Source: CAZUNB01 sp964622235 (GTDB lineage Bacteria; Patescibacteriota; Saccharimonadia; Saccharimonadales; JAGPDM01). Taken from it: 5,169 bases of DNA. Each line of letters opens with the position of its first letter. Position 1 is the first letter of the stretch. The notes under the pieces were generated by a model. That model was given only the letters and a program-made list of their open reading frames with translations, was not told where the DNA came from and made no database searches. The stretch lies in NCBI GenBank assembly GCA_964622235.1, contig CAZUNB010000050.1:1-5169 (forward strand). Direction: 5' to 3'. Position numbers and translations under genes: made by a program. This document shows, piece after piece, positions 4,707 to 5,169 of the stretch.

Positions 4707-5169
4707 ATGAAGATGGCTGACAAGCGTAAGTCCGATCGTCCCCGCGAAAAGCTACAAGCAAAAGGAGTGAGTGCTCTATCTGACTTTGAGCTTCTCCAGG
4801 CGCTAATTGGTAGCGGGAATAAGCAGGCTGATGTATCAAAAATCGCTAGAGATACGCTGAAGTTAATTAAGCAGCACGGCGCAGACATAAGATATGAACA
4901 ATTAGAATCAGTGACGGGAATGGGTTCGGCAAAGATCACTGAAATATTGGCAGCGCTCGAACTTTCCAAAAGATACTTATTAAAAAGCGATCAGCCAATT
5001 ATTGACTCACCAGAAAAAGCCGTAGAACAACTCGCCGATATCAGAGACAAAAAACAGGAATATTTCGTCTGCCTAACGCTAGACGGAGCGAACCGATTAA
5101 TTGCCAAGCGGGTTATAACAATTGGAACTCTCACGAGCAGTCTTGTTCATCCAAGAGAAGTCTTCGCCG
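4707..5169 (+). CDS. radC: RadC-family JAB-domain protein (3'-partial at right edge)
   Basis: The frame runs open from ATG 4707 to the window end (154 complete codons). It matches RadC: N-terminal RPREKLQAKGVSALSDFELL (11-30), a short helix-hairpin-helix TGMGSAK (70-76) followed by ITEILAALELSKRY, then the start of the JAB/MPN domain with QEYFVCLTLDGANRLIAKRVITIG (117-140) and the diagnostic TLTSSLVHPREVF (141-153). The metal-binding HxH...D motif would lie just beyond the edge, so catalytic integrity cannot be judged. RadC proteins are annotated as DNA-repair-associated, but the biochemical role is uncertain. ATG 4707 is favoured over the in-frame ATG at 4713 because the extended -10 places the transcript start there. 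The divergent partner is a repair glycosylase. Confidence 0.93.
   Translation, partial: MKMADKRKSDRPREKLQAKGVSALSDFELLQALIGSGNKQADVSKIARDTLKLIKQHGADIRYEQLESVTGMGSAKITEILAALELSKRYLLKSDQPIIDSPEKAVEQLADIRDKKQEYFVCLTLDGANRLIAKRVITIGTLTSSLVHPREVFA

Noticed and set aside
4616..4969. Minus-strand frame of 117 codons opposite the radC start.
   Set aside because: It overlaps both radC and the glycosylase 5' region. Its Ser/Cys-rich composition is typical of antisense reading, while the plus strand encodes clear RadC motifs.
1..5169. CRISPR arrays, insertion sequences, tRNA or rRNA genes, toxin partner for the AbrB-like protein.
   Set aside because: No regularly spaced repeats, transposase motifs, tRNA-like cloverleaf or toxin-like small gene were seen on either strand.

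Overview
This is a compact bacterial window with moderate GC content, tight gene packing and TGA used as a stop (it ends the first complete gene). The combination of a small AbrB-type regulator, a MacB-type ABC exporter with no visible HlyD-type adaptor, a short AlkA-like glycosylase and RadC fits a small-genome monoderm or Patescibacteria/CPR-like lineage such as Saccharibacteria. This placement is an inference from style and gene content, not from a marker gene.

Layout, left to right. Positions 2-133 hold the 3' end of a gene entering from the left, ending in a membrane helix and a lysine tail. An AT-rich spacer (134-257) carries a hairpin/palindrome, repeated TTTGTTG heptamers and a near-consensus promoter. 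A three-gene operon follows: an AbrB/SpoVT-fold regulator (258-530), an ABC ATPase (527-1210) and a MacB/FtsX-type permease (1210-2529). Both junctions overlap, and the second and third genes have good Shine-Dalgarno sequences. A 194-bp spacer has a weak terminator candidate and a second promoter, followed by an unrecognised membrane-anchored extracytoplasmic protein (2724-3278). A 128-bp spacer with a cluster of TTGAATC half-sites precedes an atypical short-chain-dehydrogenase-like NAD(P)-binding protein (3407-4039). That gene converges, with a 7-nt gap, on an AlkA-like DNA glycosylase on the minus strand (4047-4646, or to 4682). Divergent from the glycosylase is radC (4707 onward), cut by the right edge.

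How they work together. The regulator, ATPase and permease probably form one self-regulated export or lipid/peptide-handling unit; its substrate cannot be read from the sequence. The glycosylase and RadC form a divergent pair of DNA-repair-associated genes over a very small shared promoter region. The most striking theme is translation start architecture. The first genes of transcripts (258, 3407, 4707 and probably 4646 on minus) start within a few bases of the predicted transcription start, suggesting leaderless mRNAs. Genes inside the operon, and the surface-protein gene with its longer leader, have Shine-Dalgarno sites. I see no CRISPR array, insertion sequence, tRNA or rRNA, and no clear novel multi-gene defence system.
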